This document shows positions 14,462-20,730 of a DNA stretch of 37,557 nucleotides, piece by piece. The stretch is taken from NCBI GenBank assembly GCA_964354255.1, contig CAYGYX010000013.1, positions 1-37,557 on the forward strand, written 5' to 3'. Under the pieces are notes generated by a model. The model made no database searches. It worked only from the letters and a program-made list of their open reading frames with translations, and was not told where the DNA came from. Every line of letters begins with the position of its first letter. Position 1 is the first letter of the stretch. Position numbers and translations under genes: made by a program. The DNA comes from VGBK01 sp964354255 (GTDB lineage: Bacteria > Actinomycetota > Acidimicrobiia > Spongiisociales > UBA11373).

Positions 14462-16098
14462 GCCGCCGGGAATGGGAGGAGGAGTACCGGCGGGCCCCGA
14501 AGCGCCGGGAGCGCTTCGTCTCCCTCTCTTTCGAGGAGGTACTTCCGCTCGGCCTGCCGGGCCAGGGCGAGTCCCCGGAGAGCATCGGCTACCCGGGCCA
14601 GTACCCCTACACGCGGGGCATCCACCCCACGGGTTACCGGGGGAAGCCGTGGACGATTCGTCAGTTCGCCGGGTTCGCCGGGGTGGAGGAGACCAACCGG
14701 CGCTTCCGCCACCTCCTCGAACAAGGGCAGCATGGGGTCTCGGTGGCCTTCGACATGCCCACCCTGATGGGCCTCGACTCCGATCACCTCCTCTCCCGCG
14801 GCGAGGTGGGCAAGTGCGGGGTGGCGGTGGACTCCGCCGACGACATGGTGCGGCTGTTCGAGGGCATCCCGCTGGGCGAGGTGTCGGTGTCCATGACCAT
14901 CAACGGGCCGGCGCAGATCATCTTCGCCCTCCTGCTGGTGGCGGCCGAGGAGCAAGGGGTGGATTGGCGCCGGTTGCGGGGCACCCTGCAGAACGACATC
15001 TTCAAGGAGTACATCGCCCAGAAGGAGTGGCTCTTCCCGCCCGAGCCCCATCTGCGGATGATCACCGACATGATCGCCTTCTGTGCCCGGCGGGTGCCGC
15101 AGTGGAACACGATCTCGGTCTCGGGCTACCACATTCGCGAGGCCGGGGCCACCGCCGCCCAGGAACTGGCCTTCACCCTCGCCGATGGGTTCGCCTACGT
15201 TGAGGCGTGCCGGGCTCGGGGCATGCAAGTGGATGAGTTCACCCCCCGTCTCTCCTTCTTCTTCGACGCCCACATCGACTTTTTCGAGGAGATCGCCAAG
15301 TTCCGGGCGGCGCGGCGCATTTGGGCCCGCTGGATGCGGGACCGCTACGGGGCGCGCGACCCGCGGTCCCTGAAGCTACGCTTCCACACCCAGACGGCCG
15401 GCGTCTCGCTGACCGCCCAGCAGCCCGACAACAACGTGGTGCGCACGACCATCGAGGCTCTGGCGGCGGTGCTCGGCGGGACGCAGAGCCTGCACACCAA
15501 CGCGCTCGACGAGGTGTACGCCCTGCCCACCGAGCGCGCTGCCGAGATCGCCCTGCGCACGCAGCAAGTGATCGCCGAGGAGAGTGGGGTCGCCGGGTCC
15601 ATCGACCCTTTGGGAGGCTCTTGGTTCGTGGAGGAGCTGACCGATCGCATGGAGGCGAGGGCCGAGGAGCTGCTGGCGCACGTCGACCGCCTCGGGGCCG
15701 GGTCGATGCTCACCGGCGTGCTCCGGGGCATCGAGGAGGGGTGGTTCCAGAAGGCCCTCGGCGACTCGGCTTACGAGTTCGAGAAGGCGGTGTCTTCCGG
15801 GGAGCGGGTCATCGTGGGGGTGAACCGCTTCGTGCAGGAGGGGGGCGAGTCCCTGGAGATCCTGCGCATCCCGGCCGAGCTGGAGGGGCAGCAGTGCCGC
15901 CGCCTGCAGGAGGGGCGCGCTGCCCGTGACCAGGAGGCGGCGGATCGGGCTCTGGGCGCGCTGGTGGAGGCCGCCCGGGGGGAGGGCAATGTGATGGAGC
16001 CGCTGGTGGAGGCAGCCCGGCTCCGGGCCACCGAGGGCGAGATCGTCGCTGCCCTGCAGTCGGTCTTCGGGGCCTACCGTGAGCCTCCCCGGGTCTGA
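14458..16098 (+). CDS. icmA: acyl-CoA mutase large subunit, isobutyryl-CoA mutase type
   Basis: This is a B12-dependent mutase substrate-binding subunit with a TIM barrel, 546 aa, without its own cobalamin-binding domain, so a separate small subunit is needed. Close family marks are FPPEPHLR, SGYHIREAGATAAQELAFTL (catalytic H225) and RFHTQTAGVSLTAQQP. The specificity pair is F70 (in TIRQFAGF) and Q188 (in KEYIAQKEW). Methylmalonyl-CoA mutase has Tyr89 and Arg207 at these places; isobutyryl-CoA mutase has Phe80 and Gln198, with the same spacing of 118 residues. The likely reaction is therefore isobutyryl-CoA to n-butyryl-CoA rather than methylmalonyl-CoA to succinyl-CoA. GTG 14458 overlaps the zinc-ribbon stop. 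No small subunit or MeaB chaperone gene lies nearby. Confidence 0.88.
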   Translation: MSRREWEEEYRRAPKRRERFVSLSFEEVLPLGLPGQGESPESIGYPGQYPYTRGIHPTGYRGKPWTIRQFAGFAGVEETNRRFRHLLEQGQHGVSVAFDMPTLMGLDSDHLLSRGEVGKCGVAVDSADDMVRLFEGIPLGEVSVSMTINGPAQIIFALLLVAAEEQGVDWRRLRGTLQNDIFKEYIAQKEWLFPPEPHLRMITDMIAFCARRVPQWNTISVSGYHIREAGATAAQELAFTLADGFAYVEACRARGMQVDEFTPRLSFFFDAHIDFFEEIAKFRAARRIWARWMRDRYGARDPRSLKLRFHTQTAGVSLTAQQPDNNVVRTTIEALAAVLGGTQSLHTNALDEVYALPTERAAEIALRTQQVIAEESGVAGSIDPLGGSWFVEELTDRMEARAEELLAHVDRLGAGSMLTGVLRGIEEGWFQKALGDSAYEFEKAVSSGERVIVGVNRFVQEGGESLEILRIPAELEGQQCRRLQEGRAARDQEAADRALGALVEAARGEGNVMEPLVEAARLRATEGEIVAALQSVFGAYREPPRV

Positions 16099-16288
16099 GC
16101 AGCTGAGCCTGCCGATCGGCTCGCTGCGGCGGGCCCTGGCCGGCTCCCTGCTCAGCAGCCTGCTGTCGCTCGGAACCGGGTACCTCCCGCCCTGGCGGCT
16201 CGAGCCGCGCCCTGCGCCGGCAGCCGTGCTGATGGTCGGTGAGCCGACCCCGAGCCTGGCCTACCGCGCCGCCCGGGTGCCTCGGTAG
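16079..16288 (+). CDS. candidate small ORF overlapping the mutase end, 69 aa
   Basis: A GTG at 16079, 20 nt inside the mutase gene, opens a 69-codon frame. The codon pattern is coding-like: third positions are almost all G or C, and second positions are clearly less so. The product has a hydrophobic middle (GSLLSSLLSLGTGYL) and a Pro/Arg-rich tail. No homologue is recognised and no good ribosome site is present. Its stop overlaps the -10 element of the next gene. It may be spurious; otherwise 16099-16285 holds nothing I can identify. Confidence 0.3.
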   Translation: MSLPGSEQLSLPIGSLRRALAGSLLSSLLSLGTGYLPPWRLEPRPAPAAVLMVGEPTPSLAYRAARVPR

Positions 16289-16291
16289 CAT
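16286..16291 (+). promoter_or_regulatory. -10 element (TAGCAT) for a leaderless lipoprotein mRNA
   Basis: TAGCAT is followed after 8 nt by the ATG at 16300, with no Shine-Dalgarno between them. Confidence 0.45.
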
Positions 16292-16299
16292 GCCTGCCG

Positions 16300-16704
16300 A
16301 TGACCGCCCGCCGTCCTCTGCTGGTGATGCTGGCGGTAGCCGCCCTGGCCTGCCTGCTCGTTGGGTGCGGCCGCGACGAACCGGTGACCGTGGGCGAGGG
16401 CGAGATCCCCGGCTCGGTGCCCGACGACTTCCCGGTCCCGGCCGGGGCGGTGGTGGGATCGACCCTCGTCGACCGGGTCAACCACCGGACCGAGTTCCGG
16501 CTCAACGTGTCCGAGGGCTCCACGCCGGTGATCCAGTTCTTCACGGTGAACCTCGTGAGCGCCGGGTACGTGGTGGAACGCTCGGCGGGCGACGACGCCC
16601 GGTGGAGCATCCAGTTCAGCCGGGGCACTCTGCGCGGAACGGTCCTCGTCGAGCCGGCCGGATCGGGAGCCGCCACCGCGCTGGTGAGTATCAACCGCTC
16701 TTGA
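16300..16704 (+). CDS. small lipoprotein, unknown function
   Basis: The 134-aa product has a lipoprotein signal peptide with the lipobox LLVGC and cysteine at residue 23. The mature domain of about 110 residues begins with a linker (IPGSVPDDFPVPAGA) and then shows a compact alpha/beta pattern (RTEFRLNVSEGS, IQFFTVNLVSAGYVVE, WSIQFSRGTLRGTVLVE). The motif DDFPVP followed by a two-strand element resembles several small actinobacterial envelope lipoproteins, but no function is known to me. It starts from a leaderless-type promoter and stands alone. Confidence 0.72.
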   Translation: MTARRPLLVMLAVAALACLLVGCGRDEPVTVGEGEIPGSVPDDFPVPAGAVVGSTLVDRVNHRTEFRLNVSEGSTPVIQFFTVNLVSAGYVVERSAGDDARWSIQFSRGTLRGTVLVEPAGSGAATALVSINRS

Positions 16705-16715
16705 GGAAGGTCGGC

Positions 16716-16721
16716 TAGGGT
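16716..16721 (+). promoter_or_regulatory. candidate -10 element (TAGGGT) for the 70-aa protein gene
   Basis: TAGGGT lies 19 nt before ATG 16741, giving a leader of about 12 nt. Confidence 0.3.
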
Positions 16722-16740
16722 CGGGAACGCTCGCGAAGGG

Positions 16741-16953
16741 ATGGAGAGCATGGGGCGCTTGCGCCGGTTCGCCGACAACCGTTTCGTCGGCCTGCGTGAC
16801 GAGATGCGGGTGTACGACTGCGACGACGAGGCCCAGTACGAGGTGCTGCGGCACCGGGTCGAGGGAGAGGACTTGATCGCCCGCAGCCTGGTGGCCTCCT
16901 TCGGCCCCGACACCCTGGCCGAGGCTCGCAACCGGGGCTTCCGACCTCGCTGA
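16741..16953 (+). CDS. small conserved-looking protein, 70 aa, unknown function
   Basis: The 70-aa product is charged and soluble, with a basic N-terminus (MGRLRRFADNRFVGLRDEMR), an acidic centre (VYDCDDEAQYEVL) and a C-terminal GPDTLAEARNRGFRPR. No domain is recognised. The codon bias matches its neighbours. The start is either ATG 16741, directly preceded by AAGGG, or ATG 16750, preceded by GGAG; the second gives 67 aa. It converges with the alpha/beta hydrolase gene, and a palindrome lies between them. Confidence 0.6.
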   Translation: MESMGRLRRFADNRFVGLRDEMRVYDCDDEAQYEVLRHRVEGEDLIARSLVASFGPDTLAEARNRGFRPR

Positions 16954-16969
16954 GGCCGGACGGCCGGCC
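16954..16969. terminator. palindrome between convergent genes
   Basis: GGCCGG-ACGG-CCGGCC forms a perfect 6-bp stem immediately after the stop of the 70-aa gene and up to the stop of the hydrolase on the other strand. No T-run is present. Confidence 0.4.
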
Positions 16970-17604
16970 TAGTCCGCCGCTGCCGCGAGGTGGGCGGCCA
17001 CCGCCTCGCCCACCCGATGCTCCCGGGCGTAGAGGAAGTGATCGCTGCCCGGGATGACCAGCAGTTCCGCACCGAGGGCGTCGGCGTATGCGCCCAGGAC
17101 GGCGGCATCGGCGAACTGGTCCCGGCTGCCGACTACGAACAGCCGGGGGGCCGGGGCGAGTGAGGACGGGTCCGGGAGGTGCGGGCCGATGTCCGCCCGG
17201 GTGGGTGGGGCGAGCGCGGCGAGGCGGTGCCGGCTGCCGTTGTCGGCCTGCCAGCGCAGGGCGATCACCGCCCCGAACGACCACCCGGCCAGACCGAGGG
17301 GGAGGTCGGGGAAGGCGGCGCCGGCGGCCGTCGCGGCGGCCTCCAGGTCGGCGACCTCGCCCCGGCCACCGCTCCAGGTGCCGGTGGAGGCTCCCACGCC
17401 GCGGAAGTTGAAGCGGAGGACCGCGCAGCCTGCCGCGGCGAGACGGGCGGTCACGGTGCGCAGCAGGGGCACCTGCATCGTCCCGCCGTACAGGGGGTGG
17501 GGATGGCACAGGACCGCGACCGCCCGCGGCCCGGCCGGCACGTCCCAGCGGGCCTCGAGGGAGACCCCATCGTCAGTCGGGAGGGTCGTCGGGCCGGTGG
17601 TCAT
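16969..17604 (-). CDS. alpha/beta hydrolase, dienelactone-hydrolase-like
   Basis: This is a soluble serine hydrolase of 211 aa. It has the oxyanion segment LCHPHPLYGGTM, the RFNFRGVGASTG strand-turn, the nucleophile elbow GWSFGA with the catalytic serine, an acid in VVGSRDQF and the histidine in PGSDHFL. The HPHPLYGG element is typical of a group of small bacterial hydrolases with unknown physiological substrate. ATG 17604 was chosen because similarity starts there; upstream in-frame codons are low-complexity. It is divergent from lpd. A TAGCCT element and a GTG-started mini-ORF whose stop overlaps this ATG lie upstream. Confidence 0.87.
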   Translation of the reverse strand: MTTGPTTLPTDDGVSLEARWDVPAGPRAVAVLCHPHPLYGGTMQVPLLRTVTARLAAAGCAVLRFNFRGVGASTGTWSGGRGEVADLEAAATAAGAAFPDLPLGLAGWSFGAVIALRWQADNGSRHRLAALAPPTRADIGPHLPDPSSLAPAPRLFVVGSRDQFADAAVLGAYADALGAELLVIPGSDHFLYAREHRVGEAVAAHLAAAAD

Positions 17605-17681
17605 CGGGGCCGGAGCCTGCCGGCAGGGGCAGCGGGAGGCGCTGGCACCGGCGCCGGCGGTGCGCAGGGGCGGTGGGGCAC
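17601..17681 (-). CDS. leaderless upstream mini-ORF, 26 aa, coupled to the hydrolase
   Basis: A GTG at 17681-17679 lies 6 nt past a TAGCCT element (17693-17688, minus strand). The frame runs 26 codons, Pro/Ala/Arg-rich (VPHRPCAPPAPVPAP and onward), and ends in TGA overlapping the hydrolase ATG (ATGA). A leaderless ribosome could thus be delivered to the hydrolase start, which has only a weak Shine-Dalgarno. Confidence 0.35.
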   Translation of the reverse strand: MPHRPCAPPAPVPAPPAAPAGRLRPR

Positions 17682-17687
17682 GGGGGC

Positions 17688-17693
17688 AGGCTA
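17688..17693 (-). promoter_or_regulatory. candidate -10 element (TAGCCT) for the hydrolase transcript
   Basis: The element lies on the minus strand, 6 nt before the GTG of the mini-ORF at 17681. It would give a leaderless mini-ORF followed by the hydrolase. Confidence 0.4.
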
Positions 17694-17734
17694 CTGCGGT
17701 CACCGAGCGTGGCCGGTTGGGACTGGTCGGCCGC

Positions 17735-17740
17735 TAACCT
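17735..17740 (+). promoter_or_regulatory. candidate -10 element (TAACCT) for lpd
   Basis: TAACCT lies 21 nt before the GTG start of lpd, implying a leader of about 14 nt without a clear Shine-Dalgarno. Confidence 0.35.
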
Positions 17741-17761
17741 CGGTAACAGGCGATCCCGGGG

Positions 17762-19138
17762 GTGCTGGTGCACGACGTGGCAATCATCGGCGGTGGGCCC
17801 GGGGGCTACGCCGCCGCTCTCTACGCGCACAACTTCGGCCTCTCGGTGGCCCTCATCGAGAAGGACCTGGTCGGGGGGGCCTGCCTCCACCGGGGCTGCA
17901 TCCCCACCAAGGCCTGGCTGGAGACCGCCGAGAAGTACGTCGGGGTGGCCGAGGCCGGCGAGTTCGGGGTGGTCACCGCCCCGCCGTCGCTCGACTGGGC
18001 CAAGGCGCGGGATCGGAAAGGCCGGGTCGTCGGCCAGCTCCATCGCGGCCTAACCGGCCTGCTGCGCCGGCGTGGCGTGGAAGTGATCGCCGGCACCGGC
18101 CGGCTCAGCCTGCCCGGCGGGGTGGTGGTCACGGGGCCGGACGGCGATCGGCGCGTGGAGGCGAAGGCGGTGATCCTGGCCACCGGTGCCGTGCCCCGCA
18201 GCATCCCCGGCTACGAGATCGACGGGCGGCGGATCGTGAGCTCCGACCACGCTCTCGAGTGGGGAGAGCGTCCTGAGCGGGTGGCGGTGGTCGGGGCGGG
18301 GGCCATCGGCTGCGAGTTCGCTTCCTTCCTGGCCGATCTGGGGAGCCGGGTCTACCTGTTCGAGGTCATGGAGCAGATCCTTCCCGGCATGGAGCCCGAG
18401 GCAGCCAGGGTGCTGCACCGCGAGTTGGCCAAGCGGGGAGTTGAGATCCACACCGGCACCGGCGTCGGGCCGGCCGGCTTCACTCATGAGGGGGTGGTGA
18501 TCCCCTACGGCGAGTCGTCGGTCACGGTGGATGTGGCTTTGATCGCCGTCGGGCGGGCCCCGGTCATCACCGGGATGGGCATCGAGGGCACCCGCATCGA
18601 GGTCGAGCGCGGCTTCATCAAGGTCGATCCGGCCACCCAGCAGACCGCCCAGCCCGGGGTCTACGCGGCGGGGGACATCGTGGCGGGCACCCCGCAGCTG
18701 GCCCATGCCGGTTTCGCCGAGGGCATCGCCGCCATCACCCACCTCGCCACCGGGAAGGCAGCCCCGGTTGACTACCGGGCCTTGCCGTCCATCGTCTACA
18801 CGCGGCCCGAGGTGGCGGCGGTGGGGCTCACCGAGGAGCGGGCCCGCGCCGCCGGCTACGAGGTGGCCACCGCCAGCCACGGCTTTGAGGCGACGGCGCG
18901 AGCCCTTATCCGCGGGGATAACCGGGGCACGGTCAAGATCGTGGCCGAAGCCGGGGGCCCCATCCTCGGGGCGACGGTCGCCGGTCCGGCCGCCGGGGAG
19001 CTGATCCACGAGCTGATGCTGGCGGTGGGCTGGGAAGCGCTGCCCGCCGAGGCGGCCGCCTTCATCCACGGGCACCCTGCCCTGGCCGAGGCAGTTGGGG
19101 AAGCGCTGCTCGCCGCGGCCGGGCACAGCCTGCACTGA
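17762..19138 (+). CDS. lpd: dihydrolipoamide dehydrogenase (E3)
   Basis: This flavoprotein re-oxidises dihydrolipoyl groups of 2-oxoacid dehydrogenase complexes and the glycine cleavage system, reducing NAD+. The 458-aa product has the FAD-binding GGGPGGYAAAL motif, the redox-active disulfide C41 and C46 in GGACLHRGCIPTK, an NAD-binding VVGAGAIGCEFASF motif, the second FAD motif PGVYAAGDI and the C-terminal active-site pair H438 and E443 (GHPALAEAV). The position after GG is Ala rather than the usual Thr. GTG 17762 is used; GTG 17768 is an alternative. The E2 gene follows after 107 nt. Confidence 0.93.
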   Translation: MLVHDVAIIGGGPGGYAAALYAHNFGLSVALIEKDLVGGACLHRGCIPTKAWLETAEKYVGVAEAGEFGVVTAPPSLDWAKARDRKGRVVGQLHRGLTGLLRRRGVEVIAGTGRLSLPGGVVVTGPDGDRRVEAKAVILATGAVPRSIPGYEIDGRRIVSSDHALEWGERPERVAVVGAGAIGCEFASFLADLGSRVYLFEVMEQILPGMEPEAARVLHRELAKRGVEIHTGTGVGPAGFTHEGVVIPYGESSVTVDVALIAVGRAPVITGMGIEGTRIEVERGFIKVDPATQQTAQPGVYAAGDIVAGTPQLAHAGFAEGIAAITHLATGKAAPVDYRALPSIVYTRPEVAAVGLTEERARAAGYEVATASHGFEATARALIRGDNRGTVKIVAEAGGPILGATVAGPAAGELIHELMLAVGWEALPAEAAAFIHGHPALAEAVGEALLAAAGHSLH

Positions 19139-19147
19139 GGAGCCGGG

Positions 19148-19234
19148 ATGCTGCCGTCCACCGATCGCAAAACCACCAGCCTGCCGCCGGCAGCGGCCAT
19201 ACTGGTGGTCATTCCTACCCTCACCAGCATCTAG
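19148..19234 (+). CDS. candidate 28-aa ORF between lpd and E2
   Basis: ATG 19148 has GAGGAG 5 nt upstream and opens a 28-codon frame ending just before the E2 Shine-Dalgarno. The product is short with a hydrophobic end (AAAILVVIPTLTSI). Against it, the region also contains a hairpin (19172-19209) and a -10-like TACCCT for the E2 gene, which explain the sequence otherwise. Confidence 0.22.
   Translation: MLPSTDRKTTSLPPAAAILVVIPTLTSI
19172..19209 (+). terminator. hairpin between lpd and the E2 gene
   Basis: An 8-bp inverted repeat (ACCACCAG at 19172-19179 with CTGGTGGT at 19202-19209) encloses a second 5-bp hairpin (19181-19185 with 19189-19193). It lies 34 nt after the lpd stop and before a candidate promoter for E2. 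It could partly end the lpd transcript and set E3:E2 stoichiometry. Confidence 0.35.
19216..19221 (+). promoter_or_regulatory. candidate -10 element (TACCCT) for the E2-lipBA unit
   Basis: TACCCT would start transcription near 19229, just ahead of the strong Shine-Dalgarno TAGGAGGAG and the ATG at 19246. Confidence 0.4.
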
Positions 19235-19245
19235 GAGGAGCGCAG

Positions 19246-20730
19246 ATGTCGGTCACGGTCCGCATGCCCCAACTGGGGGAGACGGTGATGGAGGGGACCA
19301 TCCTCCGCTGGGCCAAGCAGCCGGGTGACCCGATCTCCGAAGAGGAAGTGCTGCTGGAGGTTTCCACGGACAAGGTCGACACCGAGGTGCCGTCCCCGGC
19401 TGCTGGCGTGGTGCTGGAGATCCTGGTCGCCGCCGGGGAGACGGTCCCGGTCGGGACCCCCTTGGCGCTCATAGGTGTGGCCGGAGAGGTGCCGGCCCCC
19501 GCCCCGGCGGAGCCGGCCGCGGCGGCCTTTGAGCCGGTGCGCCAGCCGGTGGGTGTGGGAACGCCCCCCACCCTCGCCGGCGGAAACGGGGAGACGACTT
19601 CCGCCGATCTGGGTTTTCTTTCCCCGGTGGTGCGGCGGCTGGCCGCTGAGCACGGCCTCGACCTGCAGGAGGTGTCGGGGACGGGCCGCGAGGGGCGGGT
19701 CACTCGCAAGGACGTGCAGGCCTTCGTCGACGCCCGGGCCCAGGCCGCGCCCGCGCCGGCAGTACCGGCCGCTCCTCCCATGCCGGTGGTGGAGATCCTT
19801 CCCGCCGTCCCGGTAGCCGCCGTCCCCGCGGAGCCGGCGCCGGCGGCTGCCCCACGGCCGGCTGCCCCGCCGTCGCCCGCCTATCCGAAGCGGGTCGGCC
19901 TCGGGCGGGGCATCGGTGCCTTGATCCCCACGGGCGAGGCGCCGCCTGCGGCCGCTCCGGCCCCGGCCGAACCGGCGCCCAGGCCTCCGGCGATGATCCC
20001 GCTGCAGGCCGGCGACCGGGCGGAAGATCCCAGTCGCCTGCGGATGCGAATCGCCGAGCACATGGTGGCCAACCGCCGCACCGCCGCCCACGTCTGGACC
20101 GTCGTCGAGGTCGACTTCGAGGCGGTGGAGCAGATGCGCCGCCGCCTGCAGGAGGCCTTCAGGGGGCGCGAGGGCTTCTCCCTGACCTACCTGCCCTTCA
20201 TCGCCCGGGCCACGGTCGACGCCCTCAACGCCTTCCCTGTGGTCAACTCGTCCTTCTATCAGGAGGAGAAGAAGCAGGTGTTCCACGGGGCGGTCAATCT
20301 GGGCATTGCCGTCGACATGGACCAGCGCGGGCTGATCGTCATGAACATCCCGGGGGCCGATGGCATGAGGATGCGGGAGTTGGCCCGCCGCATTCGCGCG
20401 GCGGCCGAGAAGGCCCGCCGCGGCGACCTGGCACCCGACGATGCCGCGGGGAGCACCTTCACCATCACCAACCCGGGCCCCTACGGGTCGTTCATGTCGG
20501 CTCCCATCATCAACGTGCCCGAGGTGGCCATCCTCTCCACCGACACGGTGACCAAGCGGCCGGTGGTGGTCGGCGACTCCGTTGGCAACGATGCCATCGC
20601 CATCCACCACATCGGCTACCTGGGCTTCACCTGGGACCATCGGGCCTTCGACGGGAGCACCGCGGTGCTCTTCCTGCGCCGGATCAAGGAGACCCTGGAG
20701 ACCCGGGACTGGGAGCAGGAACTGGCGTGA
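19246..20730 (+). CDS. dihydrolipoamide acyltransferase (E2) of a 2-oxoacid dehydrogenase
   Basis: E2 forms the core of a pyruvate, 2-oxoglutarate or branched-chain dehydrogenase complex and moves the acyl group from the lipoyl arm to CoA. The 494-aa product has one lipoyl domain (1-80; lipoylated K43 in TDKVDTE), a peripheral-subunit-binding domain (about 122-160, FLSPVVRRLAAEHGLDL), a Pro/Ala-rich linker and the catalytic domain (about 258-494) with H465 and D469 in DHRAFDG. Within the linker, residues 215-230 (KRVGLGRGIGALIPTG) match the conserved N-terminal ParA-binding peptide of ParB proteins. Which 2-oxoacid is used is unclear because no E1 gene is nearby. The Shine-Dalgarno is strong. 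Its stop overlaps the lipBA start. Confidence 0.92.
   Translation: MSVTVRMPQLGETVMEGTILRWAKQPGDPISEEEVLLEVSTDKVDTEVPSPAAGVVLEILVAAGETVPVGTPLALIGVAGEVPAPAPAEPAAAAFEPVRQPVGVGTPPTLAGGNGETTSADLGFLSPVVRRLAAEHGLDLQEVSGTGREGRVTRKDVQAFVDARAQAAPAPAVPAAPPMPVVEILPAVPVAAVPAEPAPAAAPRPAAPPSPAYPKRVGLGRGIGALIPTGEAPPAAAPAPAEPAPRPPAMIPLQAGDRAEDPSRLRMRIAEHMVANRRTAAHVWTVVEVDFEAVEQMRRRLQEAFRGREGFSLTYLPFIARATVDALNAFPVVNSSFYQEEKKQVFHGAVNLGIAVDMDQRGLIVMNIPGADGMRMRELARRIRAAAEKARRGDLAPDDAAGSTFTITNPGPYGSFMSAPIINVPEVAILSTDTVTKRPVVVGDSVGNDAIAIHHIGYLGFTWDHRAFDGSTAVLFLRRIKETLETRDWEQELA

Noticed and set aside
14458..16098. Methylmalonyl-CoA mutase large subunit as the call
   Set aside because: The two specificity positions are Phe and Gln instead of Tyr and Arg, and local sequence is closer to IcmA.
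19888..19935. A real parB gene or a ParB fusion
   Set aside because: Only the N-terminal ParB peptide is matched. No ParB nuclease-like or helix-turn-helix domain is present, and the E2 frame is intact through the motif.
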